Source: Duganella sp. CF458 (GTDB taxonomy: Bacteria > Pseudomonadota > Gammaproteobacteria > Burkholderiales > Burkholderiaceae_D). From it: a stretch of 64,000 nucleotides of DNA. Every line of letters starts with the position of its first letter. Position 1 is the stretch's first letter. Below the pieces are notes generated by a model. The model was given only the letters and a program-made list of their open reading frames with translations, did not search any database and had not been told where the DNA came from. Of the stretch, positions 25,550 through 34,324 are shown piece after piece. Both the position numbers and the translations under genes were made by a program. The DNA lies in contig NZ_FOOF01000010.1 in assembly GCF_900113115.1 (NCBI RefSeq), forward strand, positions 62,001 to 126,000, written 5' to 3'.

Positions 25550-28500
25550 TTAGTAGCCGATGGCGATCAAGCCCTGCGGCGAACTGCGCAGGTTGCCAAG
25601 CGCTTCCGTGGTTTGCACCAGGCGGTAAGAATCGCCCAGGGTGCCGAAGCGGTCCAGCCGGTACTTCGCACCCGGGATCAAACCCGCCGCAATCAGCACC
25701 TTGGGTGCCGCCATGGTCTGCCATTGCAGGCTGCTTGCCGGGGCGTTGTCCCGATTGAACGCAATCACGGCCTGGCCATTGAGCAGCAAAGCGGCGGTGT
25801 TGGCTTCGCTGTCGAGCCGCTTCGCCGTGTCCAGCACGGTGACGTCGCTGCGCCCATCGTTGTCGCCGACGCTCATCACGTGCAGGAAATGCTGCGGTCC
25901 GCTGCCCAACTTGCCGGCCGGCGTCGAGATCTCGACACGGTAGGATCCCACATCTTCGAGGTTCAGTTGCTGGTTGCTCGGCTCGGCCGTGAAATTGCGC
26001 CACACATAGTCATTGTCCGCCTGGCGCTCCCGCACCATGAAACGGCAGTCCTGCGCATTGCTTCCGACCGGATTGCTCTGGGGGCAGCTGTAGCCTTGAC
26101 CCTGGCCGCCCACATACGCCAGATCCGCTTCGGCCGGCAGCAAGGTCTGCACCGTCACCATCCCTTCGCCGTTGCGGATGGTGATGCGGCGATCTTCGCC
26201 GGTTTGTGCGGCAGCTTCAAAACGCCCGCCATGCTTGAAACTGGTCGACGCGTTGACTGCCGGGACATTGGCGCTATGCAGCAGGAAGGTCGCGCCCAGC
26301 TTGTCGATGGTCTGCACCCGGTCGAACACAATGCCCACCGGCTTGCGGGTCGGGTCGCCGCGCAGGAACAGTACATGGCGCACAAAGCCTTGCGATTGGT
26401 CCAGCTTCGATGGGGCATAGGCCTTGCTGGCGTTGCCGACCGCGTATGTGTACTTTTCCGTGTTTTCAAATCGTGTGATGCCATCGAGATGGTTGACTGC
26501 TCCCGGCTGGATCTCCTCGATCGTGGGGTAGGTGATTTGCACGCCATTCTGCGACTTGAACCATTGGCCACCATCGTTGCTGACCTCCTTGGTGCCGAGC
26601 ATGAAGCGTTCGCGCGGATCAAAGACGACGATGCTGTTGTGCGCAATCGTCCGCGTGTAATAGTTGTTGAAGTGCGAACTGTTATAGTTCTCATACAAAC
26701 CGCTATCCAACAGCAGCGGCTTCTTGTAGCTCAAGGAAATGCTGTTCTGGTCCAGGTGCTGGTGGTTCTGCGAAATGAAGCTGCTTGACTTGAATTCGAG
26801 CAAAGTGGCATTTGAAAAATCCCAGCTGTCGCGCATCAGCACTTGGCCCGCTTGGCGGAAGTGGCGTGCTTTTTCCAGCTCGTTCAACTCGCCCGGCATA
26901 CCGGCGGCCGGATAAAACAGGCGATCATAAATCTCGTCGCGGCTTTTCGTGCCGCGCGCCGGCCGTACCACCTGCTGGTAGAACGCCAGGGCATGCATAT
27001 CCTGCTTCTCGACGGCGGCATGCAATGCCAGCTCGCCCACCAAGGCATTCTTGACGTCGAAGCTGAAATTGTCGCCGAGTGCCGGGAAGGTGTTATTCGC
27101 CCGCAGCCCATAGATCAAAGGATAGATCAGCTTGCTTGTCCAATCATTGCTGAAATACCCTGCCCCGACCGGCAATTCCATCGCTTTGCGCCACAGCAGC
27201 AGCCGTTCGCCGAACTGGTTGCTGGAGGCACCATAGGCATAGCCGATCGGATAGCCGCCATCGATCGCGATCCGTGAGCGCGCTTTCATGAAACCTTTCT
27301 CGAAGTGCGCATACGCGGTCTCGATCATCGGCACCACTTCCGGGTGCTCGTTCGCGATGGCGAGCAAGCCCAGCGTGGTGTTGCCGACGGCGCTGGCATG
27401 GTGGCCGCTAATGTAGTACGGCGCGATTGTCGGGACCGAGCCGGGCGTAAAGCGGTTCCAGTTTTCAAACATCGGCTTGCGTGCGCAATCGAACACGCTG
27501 CCGGTATTGGTCACCGCCTGGTAGCCGCAGATCAATGTGTTCAAATCCTCCGACTGCTTGGCCGAGCGCCCGGCCACAGTCGATTTGATGGTGCGCGCAA
27601 TCTTCTGCGTGTAACTGAGGCCTTCGGGGTCGCCTGGCACGGGCGTATCCACCAGGTCGTCATACATCCAGTCATACATGACGCCGAGAGCGCTCACCCT
27701 TCCGCCCATGCTCCATTCGGTTCCAAGCGTCACCGGCGCCACCTTGAACAGCTTGTCCAGGTAGTTGATGGCTGCCGCCTTGTAATACGGACTGCCCGTC
27801 ATGCGGTATCCGAGCGCCAGGTCGCGTGCGTGTTGCGCAATATGGGCCCGGTGTCCGGTGCCGACGTTGCACGCCTCAGGCGTGCTGGGCGGCGCTTCAA
27901 GCGTCGGGCATTGCAACAGGATCCCGGCCAGCCGGTCCGTGTAGGAGGTGAAGGCGGCCCACGCGGTATGGATGTCGCGATCCTCGACCGTGCCGCGTTC
28001 GACGATAACGTTGCCGTTCAGGTCGGTGACTTTGATCTGCTCGATGGTTTCGCCCACACGGCCGGTGAACGCCAGGTCCTGGTCGTCCGGTTGCCATGCT
28101 ACGCGGTTGCCGTTGCCATCCGTCTTCCAGGCCATGGCAACGTAGGAGGCGTCACCGATGCGGTACTGGACGGAGCGTTTCGCGGCATCCCAACGCACCT
28201 CAATTCTTGTCGGCACATCGAGCGGGACGGTGGGGGCGGCCACGGCAATCCAGCCGGGGTAGGATCTGCTGACCAGGCCGATCTGAAGTGTCGCAGCGCC
28301 TGGGCCATACTTCTCAAGCCGCCGGATGAACAAGCGGTTCGAACTGGCAGCGAAATCGCTAAAGATTGGCGATTCCAGGAGCGAATTCGGCGCCGTCGTC
28401 CGCGGCGTGAACGTGAAGCTGAGGACGCCACCTTGGTAAGGGAAGTTGGCGGGGGCGAGCGGGATTTGGGCCTTGAGGCGGTCGAAGTCCTCCTGATGGC

Positions 28501-28606
28501 CGAGGATGTATGGATGGCTGCTGCGGATTGATGTCGGCAATACCTGGGCGCTAGCGGATGCCGCACATGCTGTGGCGGCCAGCATGGCGATAAAACGGAT
28601 CTTCAA
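25550..28606 (-). CDS. heparinase II/III-like polysaccharide lyase, secreted
   Basis: 1018 aa. A signal peptide (KIRFIAMLAATACAASASA) is followed by an alpha-toroid region (about 240-520) and a beta-sandwich with FISQNHQHLDQNSISLSYKKPLLLDSGLYE, the His-rich strand characteristic of heparinase II/III proteins. These cleave acidic polysaccharides (alginate, heparin, oligo-alginate) by beta-elimination. The best start is a TTG at 28606, because GGGGAG sits 7 nt upstream and the product begins directly with the signal peptide. It stands alone, with no sugar-uptake genes nearby, so the substrate cannot be guessed. It converges with the VOC gene across a 15-nt gap. Confidence 0.85.
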   Translation of the reverse strand: MKIRFIAMLAATACAASASAQVLPTSIRSSHPYILGHQEDFDRLKAQIPLAPANFPYQGGVLSFTFTPRTTAPNSLLESPIFSDFAASSNRLFIRRLEKYGPGAATLQIGLVSRSYPGWIAVAAPTVPLDVPTRIEVRWDAAKRSVQYRIGDASYVAMAWKTDGNGNRVAWQPDDQDLAFTGRVGETIEQIKVTDLNGNVIVERGTVEDRDIHTAWAAFTSYTDRLAGILLQCPTLEAPPSTPEACNVGTGHRAHIAQHARDLALGYRMTGSPYYKAAAINYLDKLFKVAPVTLGTEWSMGGRVSALGVMYDWMYDDLVDTPVPGDPEGLSYTQKIARTIKSTVAGRSAKQSEDLNTLICGYQAVTNTGSVFDCARKPMFENWNRFTPGSVPTIAPYYISGHHASAVGNTTLGLLAIANEHPEVVPMIETAYAHFEKGFMKARSRIAIDGGYPIGYAYGASSNQFGERLLLWRKAMELPVGAGYFSNDWTSKLIYPLIYGLRANNTFPALGDNFSFDVKNALVGELALHAAVEKQDMHALAFYQQVVRPARGTKSRDEIYDRLFYPAAGMPGELNELEKARHFRQAGQVLMRDSWDFSNATLLEFKSSSFISQNHQHLDQNSISLSYKKPLLLDSGLYENYNSSHFNNYYTRTIAHNSIVVFDPRERFMLGTKEVSNDGGQWFKSQNGVQITYPTIEEIQPGAVNHLDGITRFENTEKYTYAVGNASKAYAPSKLDQSQGFVRHVLFLRGDPTRKPVGIVFDRVQTIDKLGATFLLHSANVPAVNASTSFKHGGRFEAAAQTGEDRRITIRNGEGMVTVQTLLPAEADLAYVGGQGQGYSCPQSNPVGSNAQDCRFMVRERQADNDYVWRNFTAEPSNQQLNLEDVGSYRVEISTPAGKLGSGPQHFLHVMSVGDNDGRSDVTVLDTAKRLDSEANTAALLLNGQAVIAFNRDNAPASSLQWQTMAAPKVLIAAGLIPGAKYRLDRFGTLGDSYRLVQTTEALGNLRSSPQGLIAIGY

Positions 28607-28613
28607 TTTATTG

Positions 28614-28667
28614 CTCCCCGTCAAATTTTAGGAAGCGCGATATTATCAAAATTAATTGCAAAAACAA
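28614..28667 (-). promoter_or_regulatory. promoter and ribosome-binding site of the heparinase-like gene
   Basis: On the minus strand TTGTTT (28662-28667) and TAATAT (28640-28645) are 16 bp apart in an AT-rich patch, and GGGGAG (28614-28619) lies 7 nt before the TTG start codon at 28606. The strong Shine-Dalgarno sequence is what decides the start. Confidence 0.5.
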
Positions 28668-28714
28668 TAAGCGCAATCAAGCGTGCGCGTGCCTGGCCGG
28701 TTGCCGCCTGCCGC

Positions 28715-29677
28715 TTAGAGCGTTTTCTCGAAGCAGGCCGCCGCCGGGTTGCCGGCGTAGCGTCCGAAATTGTCGGTGCGCCGGTAGCCGTGCGCCAGGT
28801 AAAACTGCACGGCGCGCCTGTTGGCCAGGCGCGTTTCCAGCCGTAGCGCACGATAGCCGATCCGGCGTGCTTCCCCCTCCAGCCACGCCAGCACGGCGCT
28901 GCCGATGCCTTTGCTGCCGGGCCGCGCGTACATGCGCTTGATCTCGGCCACGCTGTCGCCCACCGGCCGTAACGCACCGCAGCCCAGCGCCTTGCCCTGC
29001 GCATCGCGCGCCACGGCAAAGCGGCCCGCCTCGCCGTGCGTATCCTCCGCGCTGAATCCCGAGCGCCCACTGTCGCCGGTGATTGCCTGCAGCGCGGCAT
29101 CGAGCTCCGCCATCAGCGCCACCGCATCGGGCTCGCACGGGTCGGCGGCGGCCACGCACGGCAGCAGCTTGTACATGAAGGTCGTCGCACCAGGGCGGCC
29201 GTCCGGCATGGTGGCAAATTGCGGAATTTCGCCGCAGCGCGCATAGCCAAGCTTCAGGTACATGCCTTCCGCCGGCTCGCCGCTGCAAGTGTCGAGCACA
29301 ATCAGCGTGCGGCCCAGCATGCGCGCCGTCGCTTCGGCATGTCGCACCAGCGCCTGCGCCAGCCCTTGGCGGCGCGCCCGCGGGTGCACCAGCATTTTCG
29401 ACAGTTCAGCGCGATGCCGCCCGTTCGGCATGCCGGCCAGCACCAGTTGCAGGGTGCCGTCGACCTGCCCCGCTGCGCCGCGCACGATGAACAGGCGGCG
29501 CTCGCCGCGCGCCAGCGCGCCTTGCAGGCCGAGCCAGAACGCACGCGCTTCCTCACGCGGGCATGGCAGCTCGAAGCCGACGCTGGCGCCAGCCAGCACG
29601 CAGGCGTGCAGCACGTCGGCCAATTGATCGGCATGCGCCAGCAGGCCGGCGCCATCCAGTTCTTCTATGGTTCGCAT
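28715..29677 (-). CDS. tandem GNAT acetyltransferase (two domains)
   Basis: 320 aa made of two GNAT modules. The first (about 1-170) shows MLVHPRARRQGLAQALVRHAEATARMLG and LDTCSGEPAEGMYLKLGY; the second (about 180-320) shows MYARPGSKGIGSAVLAWLEGEARRIGY and ANRRAVQFYLAHGYR. Both have a Q/R-x-x-G-x-G/A acetyl-CoA pyrophosphate loop, so each may be catalytic. The start at 29677 overlaps the end of the XRE-cupin gene by 13 nt, so the regulator and enzyme are cotranscribed. Substrate unknown; such pairs often act on small amines or antibiotics, which is not shown here. Confidence 0.88.
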   Translation of the reverse strand: MRTIEELDGAGLLAHADQLADVLHACVLAGASVGFELPCPREEARAFWLGLQGALARGERRLFIVRGAAGQVDGTLQLVLAGMPNGRHRAELSKMLVHPRARRQGLAQALVRHAEATARMLGRTLIVLDTCSGEPAEGMYLKLGYARCGEIPQFATMPDGRPGATTFMYKLLPCVAAADPCEPDAVALMAELDAALQAITGDSGRSGFSAEDTHGEAGRFAVARDAQGKALGCGALRPVGDSVAEIKRMYARPGSKGIGSAVLAWLEGEARRIGYRALRLETRLANRRAVQFYLAHGYRRTDNFGRYAGNPAAACFEKTL

Positions 29678-30225
29678 ATCGCAATCAGGTAATGGGCCGC
29701 ATCCGGGCCGGGACAGGAAAAGCGCGTCGCACCGTGCAGCTGGAAGCGCAGGCAATCGCCGGGCTGCAACCGGTGCACGCTGCCGTCGATGGTGTAATCC
29801 AGCACGCCGGACAGCATCCACATATGCTGCTCCAGGCCGCGCAGCGGCGGCTGCGCGTAATCGATCATGGCGCCTGGCGGCAAGCGTCCTTCGATCATTT
29901 CCGCCTTGAAGCCGCGCGCCGGCGGCGACACCATGCGGCGCACAAAGCCGGTGGCCGGATCGCGCCATTCGGCCTGCTCCTGGCGGCGGATCAATTGCAC
30001 CGGCGCCTGCTCCGCTTCGGCGATCAGGCGCGACATCGGCATGCCATACACCGCGCACAGCTTGCCCAGCATTTCCGCCGTCGGACTGGTTTCACCGCGC
30101 TCCAGGCGCGACAAGGTGGCACGGCTGATCCCGCTCTGCGTGGCCAGTTCTTCCAGCGACAGCGTGCGCGCTTCGCGCAAGGATGCCAGGCGCCGCACCA
30201 GGCGGTCTTCGAACGAATTTCCCAT
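29665..30225 (-). CDS. XRE family regulator with C-terminal cupin domain
   Basis: 186 aa. The helix-turn-helix SLEELATQSGISRATLSRLERGETSPTAEML occupies residues about 22-55. A cupin follows (about 110-186, with PPGAMIDYAQPPLRGLEQHMWMLSGVLDYTIDG and LQPGDCLRF), the usual small-molecule sensing fold of this family. It precedes and overlaps the tandem GNAT gene, which is its probable target together with itself. The start codon lies inside a set of alternating ATGGGA/TCCCAT half-sites and 7 nt from a TATATT hexamer, so the message may be leaderless and autoregulated. Confidence 0.92.
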   Translation of the reverse strand: MGNSFEDRLVRRLASLREARTLSLEELATQSGISRATLSRLERGETSPTAEMLGKLCAVYGMPMSRLIAEAEQAPVQLIRRQEQAEWRDPATGFVRRMVSPPARGFKAEMIEGRLPPGAMIDYAQPPLRGLEQHMWMLSGVLDYTIDGSVHRLQPGDCLRFQLHGATRFSCPGPDAAHYLIAICEP

Positions 30226-30244
30226 AAATGGGAATATATCCCAT
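30220..30244 (-). promoter_or_regulatory. alternating palindromic half-sites over the XRE start codon
   Basis: Three hexamers TCCCAT (30220-30225), ATGGGA (30228-30233) and TCCCAT (30239-30244) form two overlapping dyads. A TATATT (30233-30238, minus strand) lies between them. Binding by the XRE protein would block both transcription and translation starts; this is inferred from position and symmetry. Confidence 0.5.
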
Positions 30245-30262
30245 TTTTGAGATGATGGCCAC

Positions 30263-30288
30263 AAAAAAAACCCGGCCGCGGCCGGGTT
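30263..30288 (-). terminator. terminator after the PiT gene
   Basis: The perfect GC-rich palindrome AACCCGGCCGCGGCCGGGTT (30269-30288) is followed on the minus strand by eight T residues. It lies 20 nt after the stop of the PiT transporter gene. Confidence 0.88.
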
Positions 30289-30308
30289 CTTCGCAGGCGC
30301 CTGCGCCG

Positions 30309-31319
30309 TTACATGATGTGCCTGCCGAACCACCAAGCCACCGCCGCTACAAACGCGGAAGCAGGAATGGTAAAGATCCACGCCCACACGATATTGCCCG
30401 CCACACCCCAGCGCACGGCAGACATCTTCTGTGCCGAACCCACGCCGACGATCGCGCCGGTGATGGTATGGGTGGTGGAGACCGGTACGCCCCAGAAGGA
30501 CGCCATCAGCAGGGTGATCGCACCGCCGGTTTCGGCGCAGAAGCCGCCCACCGGTTTCAGCTTGGTGATCTTCTGGCCCATGGTCTTGACGATGCGCCAG
30601 CCGCCGAACAGCGTGCCGAACGAAATCGCGCCGTAGCAGGCCACGATCACCCACACCGGTGGCGCGGCATCGCTCGAAGCCACGTGGCCGGAGGCGATCA
30701 GCAGCATCCAGATGATGCCCATGGTCTTCTGCGCGTCGTTACCGCCGTGGCCGAGCGAGTAGCCCGCGGCCGATGCCAGCTGCAGGCGGCGGAACCAGCC
30801 GTCAACCTTGCGCGGCGTCGATTTCACGAATACCCAGGATACGATCAGCATGATCACCGAACCGAGGAAGAAGCCCAGCAGCGGCGCCACCACGATGAAG
30901 GTCACGGTCTTGATCAAGCCGCCGGAGATCAGCGCGCCGGTACCCGACTTGGCAACCGCCGCGCCCACCAGGCCGCCGATCAGGGCGTGCGAGGAGGAAG
31001 ACGGAATGCCGTAGTACCAGGTGATCACGTTCCAGACAATGGCCCCGACCAGCGCCCCGAAGATCACGTAATGGTCGATCACCGAGGGCTCGATGGTCCC
31101 CTTGCCGATGGTGGTCGCCACCTTCAGGCCGACCACGAAGATCGCGATGAAGTTGAAGAAGGCAGCCATCATCACGGCGGTTTGCGGTTTCAGCACGCCG
31201 GTGGACACCACCGTGGCGATCGCATTCGCGGCATCGTGGAAGCCGTTCATGAAGTCGAACACCAGTGCGAGGAAGATCAGTGCCCCCAGCGCCCAGATGC
31301 TAATTTCGAGGTTGCTCAT
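30309..31319 (-). CDS. PiT-type inorganic phosphate transporter
   Basis: 336-aa inner-membrane permease with the two PiT signature repeats: FDFMNGFHDAANAIATVVSTGVL near the N-terminus and SLGHGGNDAQKTMGI in the middle. The conserved GIPSSSSHALIGGLVGA and GVPVSTTHTITGAIVG hairpins are also present. PiT proteins take up metal-phosphate complexes using the proton gradient with low affinity. The PhoU-like gene is transcribed just before it (16-nt gap), a standard DUF47-PiT pair. A strong terminator ends the unit. Confidence 0.96.
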   Translation of the reverse strand: MSNLEISIWALGALIFLALVFDFMNGFHDAANAIATVVSTGVLKPQTAVMMAAFFNFIAIFVVGLKVATTIGKGTIEPSVIDHYVIFGALVGAIVWNVITWYYGIPSSSSHALIGGLVGAAVAKSGTGALISGGLIKTVTFIVVAPLLGFFLGSVIMLIVSWVFVKSTPRKVDGWFRRLQLASAAGYSLGHGGNDAQKTMGIIWMLLIASGHVASSDAAPPVWVIVACYGAISFGTLFGGWRIVKTMGQKITKLKPVGGFCAETGGAITLLMASFWGVPVSTTHTITGAIVGVGSAQKMSAVRWGVAGNIVWAWIFTIPASAFVAAVAWWFGRHIM

Positions 31320-31335
31320 GAAATGATCTTTTTAA

Positions 31336-31962
31336 TTATGCGTTTTCGACGATGATGCCTTCGATGATGTTGGCAACATCTTCGCAGCGGTCGGTGACGG
31401 TTTCCAGGATCTCGTAGATCGCCTTCATCTTGATCAGGTTGCGCACGTCCGGTTCGTCGCGGAACAGTTTGGACATGGCGGCGCGCATCACGTGGTCGGC
31501 GTCCGATTCCAGGCGGTCGATTTCTTCGCAGATGCCGACGATCTTGGAGGCGTTGTCCATGTTCGACAGCAGGGCCACGGCATCCTTCACCTTTTCGCAG
31601 CAGGCCAGCACCAGTTCGGCCAGGCGCTTGGCTTCCGGGGTCACCGAGTGCAGGTCGTACAGCGACACGGTCTGGGCCGCGTCTTCCATCAGGTCCAGGA
31701 TGTCGTCCATGCGGGTGATCAGCTTGTGGATGTCATCGCGGTCCAGCGGAGTGATGAAGGTCTTGTGCAGCAGGTCCACAGCCTGGTAAGTGATCTTGTC
31801 GGCCTGTTTTTCGATGCTTTCGATGGCGTGGACACGGTTTTCCAGGTCGTCGAAGTTGGCCATCAGGCCCAGCATTTCTTTGGCGCCCTTCACGCAAAGT
31901 TCGGCATGCTGGTTAAACATGTCAAAGAATTTGCCCTCCGTGGGCATCAAGCGTCCAAACAT
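31336..31962 (-). CDS. DUF47 (PhoU-like) accessory protein of the PiT transporter
   Basis: 208 aa, all-helical, with E/D-rich metal-binding segments such as SIEKQADKITYQAV, TRMDDILDLMEDAAQT and CEEIDRLESDADHVMRAAM, matching the DUF47/PhoU-like family. Members partner with PiT transporters and are thought to adjust phosphate transport. The start at 31962 (MFGRLMP) has GGAGAA 6-8 nt upstream, whereas the longer reading to 32007 has no family similarity. It is cotranscribed with the PiT gene. Confidence 0.94.
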   Translation of the reverse strand: MFGRLMPTEGKFFDMFNQHAELCVKGAKEMLGLMANFDDLENRVHAIESIEKQADKITYQAVDLLHKTFITPLDRDDIHKLITRMDDILDLMEDAAQTVSLYDLHSVTPEAKRLAELVLACCEKVKDAVALLSNMDNASKIVGICEEIDRLESDADHVMRAAMSKLFRDEPDVRNLIKMKAIYEILETVTDRCEDVANIIEGIIVENA

Positions 31963-32028
31963 TTTTGTTCTCCGTTGGTTGATTCGTCGGTACTGCAGCA
32001 AAGCCACCCAGCGTGGCCCGCCTGGTAA

Positions 32029-33420
32029 TCAGTCGCCTTGGTAGATCGACAGGTTACCGGTGTAGTTGCCAAACTTGGTGTACGCACCGATCCAGGTCAG
32101 GCGAATAGCGCCAATTGGACCGTTACGCTGCTTGCCGATAATGATCTCGGCGGTGCCTTTATCCGGCGAGTCGGGGTTATAGACTTCGTCGCGATACAGG
32201 AAAATGATCACGTCCGCGTCCTGCTCGATAGCGCCGGATTCGCGCAGGTCGGACATGACGGGACGTTTGTTGGGACGTTGTTCCAGCGATCGGTTCAGCT
32301 GGGACAGTGCAATCACGGGGCAATGCAGCTCCTTGGCCAGGCCCTTCAGGGAACGCGAGATCTCGGAAATCTCGGCCGAGCGGTTATCGCCCGGCTGGCT
32401 GCCCTGCATCAGCTGCAGGTAGTCGACCACGATCAGGCCCAGCTTACCGCATTGGCGGGCCAGGCGGCGCGCCCGGGCGCGCATCTCGATCGGGTTCAGT
32501 GCCGGGGTCTCGTCGATGTAGACCTGGGCTTCATTCATTTTCTGGATGGCGTGCGTCAGGCGCGGCCAATCCTCGTCGATCAGCTTACCGGTACGCAGGC
32601 GATGCTGGTCCAGCAGGCCGACCGAACCCAGCATACGCATGGCCAGCTGCACGCCGCCCATCTCCATCGAGAACACGGCCACCGGCAGGCCCGCCTCCAC
32701 CGCCACGTTTTCGGCGATGTTCATGGAGAACGCCGTCTTGCCCATCGACGGGCGCCCCGCCACCACCACCATGTCGCCCGGCTGCAGGCCGGAGGTCATC
32801 TTGTCCAGGTCGGTCCAGCCGGTCGGCACGCCGGTGATTTCGGAGCCGGAATCGCGCGAATACAGTTCGTCGATGCGCTCCACCACCTGGGTCAGCAGCG
32901 GCTGCACCGGCAACCAGCCGGCGGCGCCGCGCGAGCCGGCTTCGGCGATGGCGAAAATCTTCGCTTCCGCCTCGTCCAGGATCTGCTTTACATCCTTGCC
33001 TTGCGGGCTGAAGGCATTGCCCGACACTTCGTCGGCCACGGTAATCAGCTTGCGCAGCACGCCACGGTCGCGCACGATTTCCGCATAACGGCGGATATTG
33101 GCGGCCGATGGGGTGTTCTGCGCCATGGCGTTCAGGTAAGCCATGCCGCCCACCTCCTCCGCCTTGCCCAGCATGCTGAGCGCCTCGAACACGGTCACCA
33201 CGTCGGCCGGCTTGCCCGAGTTAATCAGGCGCACCATCTGCTCGAAGATGATGCGGTGGTCGTAGCGGTAGAAGTCTTCCGCATTCATGAAGTCCGCAAT
33301 ACGGTCCCACGCCGCGTTGTCGCGCAACAAACCACCGATGACAGATTGCTCTGCCTCGATCGAGTGCGGCGGGATGCGGAGGGAATCGACTTGTGGGTCG
33401 GACTGGGGTGCGGCGTTCAT
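32029..33420 (-). CDS. dnaB: replicative DNA helicase
   Basis: 463 aa. The N-terminal helical domain (SIEAEQSVIGGLLRDNAAWDRIADF) interacts with primase, and the RecA-like motor has Walker A GRPSMGKT (222-229), the DEAD-like IVVDYLQLM strand and SDLRESGAIEQDADVI. DnaB unwinds DNA ahead of the replication fork as a hexamer. No intein is present. The start ATG at 33420 was preferred over one 9 nt upstream because that one overlaps the -10 hexamer TATAAT; neither has a Shine-Dalgarno sequence. It follows rplI, but a terminator separates them. Confidence 0.95.
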   Translation of the reverse strand: MNAAPQSDPQVDSLRIPPHSIEAEQSVIGGLLRDNAAWDRIADFMNAEDFYRYDHRIIFEQMVRLINSGKPADVVTVFEALSMLGKAEEVGGMAYLNAMAQNTPSAANIRRYAEIVRDRGVLRKLITVADEVSGNAFSPQGKDVKQILDEAEAKIFAIAEAGSRGAAGWLPVQPLLTQVVERIDELYSRDSGSEITGVPTGWTDLDKMTSGLQPGDMVVVAGRPSMGKTAFSMNIAENVAVEAGLPVAVFSMEMGGVQLAMRMLGSVGLLDQHRLRTGKLIDEDWPRLTHAIQKMNEAQVYIDETPALNPIEMRARARRLARQCGKLGLIVVDYLQLMQGSQPGDNRSAEISEISRSLKGLAKELHCPVIALSQLNRSLEQRPNKRPVMSDLRESGAIEQDADVIIFLYRDEVYNPDSPDKGTAEIIIGKQRNGPIGAIRLTWIGAYTKFGNYTGNLSIYQGD

Positions 33421-33427
33421 GGCGCGC

Positions 33428-33433
33428 ATTATA
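33428..33433 (-). promoter_or_regulatory. -10 hexamer of dnaB, 7 nt before the ATG
   Basis: TATAAT on the minus strand ends 7 nt before the dnaB ATG at 33420, placing the predicted transcription start at or beside the start codon. The preceding -35 region is weak. Confidence 0.5.
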
Positions 33434-33467
33434 CCTGCTTCGGCCAGCCGGGAATAATCCCTGAAAA

Positions 33468-33492
33468 TAAAAAAAGCCGGGCGAACCCGGCT
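33468..33492 (-). terminator. terminator between rplI and dnaB
   Basis: AGCCGGG-CGAA-CCCGGCT (33475-33492) has a T tract on the minus strand (33468-33475). T residues on the plus side make it look bidirectional. It ends the rpsF-priB-rpsR-rplI transcript. Confidence 0.85.
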
Positions 33493-33516
33493 TTTTTGCG
33501 GTATTTGCGACGCTGA

Positions 33517-33969
33517 TTAAGCAGCTTCGCCAACCACGGCAACGGTCACTTCTGCCACCACATCGGTGTGCAGGGCAACAGCCACTGGGAACTCGCCGGT
33601 GGTCTTCAGGGGACCGGTTGGCAGGCGCACAGCGGACTTTTCCACTGCGAAGCCAGCTTTGGTCAGGGCTTCAGCGATGTCGAAGTTGGTCACGGAACCG
33701 AACAGACGGCCGTCAACGCCGGCTTTCTGCGATACGGTCACGGTCATGCCGTTCAGCTTCTCGCCTTGGGCTTGGGCAGCAGCCAGCTTGGCGGCAGCAG
33801 CTTTTTCCAGTTCAGCGCGCTTGGCTTCGAATTCAGCAACAGCAGCAGCGGTAGCGCGGCGTGCCAGTTTCTGAGGGATCAGGAAGTTACGGGCGTAGCC
33901 GTCTTTCACTTTCACCACGTCGCCCAGGTTGCCGACGTTGATAACTTTTTCCAGCAGGATGATTTGCAT
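33517..33969 (-). CDS. rplI: 50S ribosomal protein L9
   Basis: 150 aa. The classic bL9 start [36 protein letters not shown] is followed by the long connecting helix (about 45-75) and the C-terminal RNA-binding domain. It binds 23S rRNA at the base of the L1 stalk and helps maintain reading frame. It is the last gene of the rpsF operon, 34 nt after rpsR, and is closed by a terminator. Confidence 0.98.
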   Translation of the reverse strand: MQIILLEKVINVGNLGDVVKVKDGYARNFLIPQKLARRATAAAVAEFEAKRAELEKAAAAKLAAAQAQGEKLNGMTVTVSQKAGVDGRLFGSVTNFDIAEALTKAGFAVEKSAVRLPTGPLKTTGEFPVAVALHTDVVAEVTVAVVGEAA

Positions 33970-34003
33970 AGTTTTCTCCAGGTACTTAGATCTGAGCCGC
34001 TAA

Positions 34004-34294
34004 TTAAGCGTGGTGCAGATCGGTGTATGGCAGCAGGGCCAGGTAGCGGGCGCGCTTGATCGCGGTGTCAACTTGACGCTGGTAGTGCGCCTTGGTACCG
34101 GTCAGGCGTGCTGGCATGATCTTGCCGTTTTCCTGGACGAAATCTTTCAGGGTGTCTACGTCTTTGTAGTCCACTTGCTCAACGTGAGCTGCGGTGAAGC
34201 GGCAGAACTTCTTGCGCTTGAACAGTGGGTTTTGTTGCTTACGCTTTTCTTTCAGCTTGAGCTTGTTTTTGTCGAACTTTTTACCGAATGCCAT
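34004..34294 (-). CDS. rpsR: 30S ribosomal protein S18
   Basis: 96 aa. It has the bS18 core [48 protein letters not shown] preceded by a lysine-rich N-terminal extension ([22 protein letters not shown]). S18 binds S6 on the platform of the small subunit; the S6 gene is upstream in the same operon, with priB between them. Confidence 0.97.
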   Translation of the reverse strand: MAFGKKFDKNKLKLKEKRKQQNPLFKRKKFCRFTAAHVEQVDYKDVDTLKDFVQENGKIMPARLTGTKAHYQRQVDTAIKRARYLALLPYTDLHHA

Positions 34295-34324
34295 TTTAGG
34301 CTCCTGTATTTAAATGTGCGCTGC

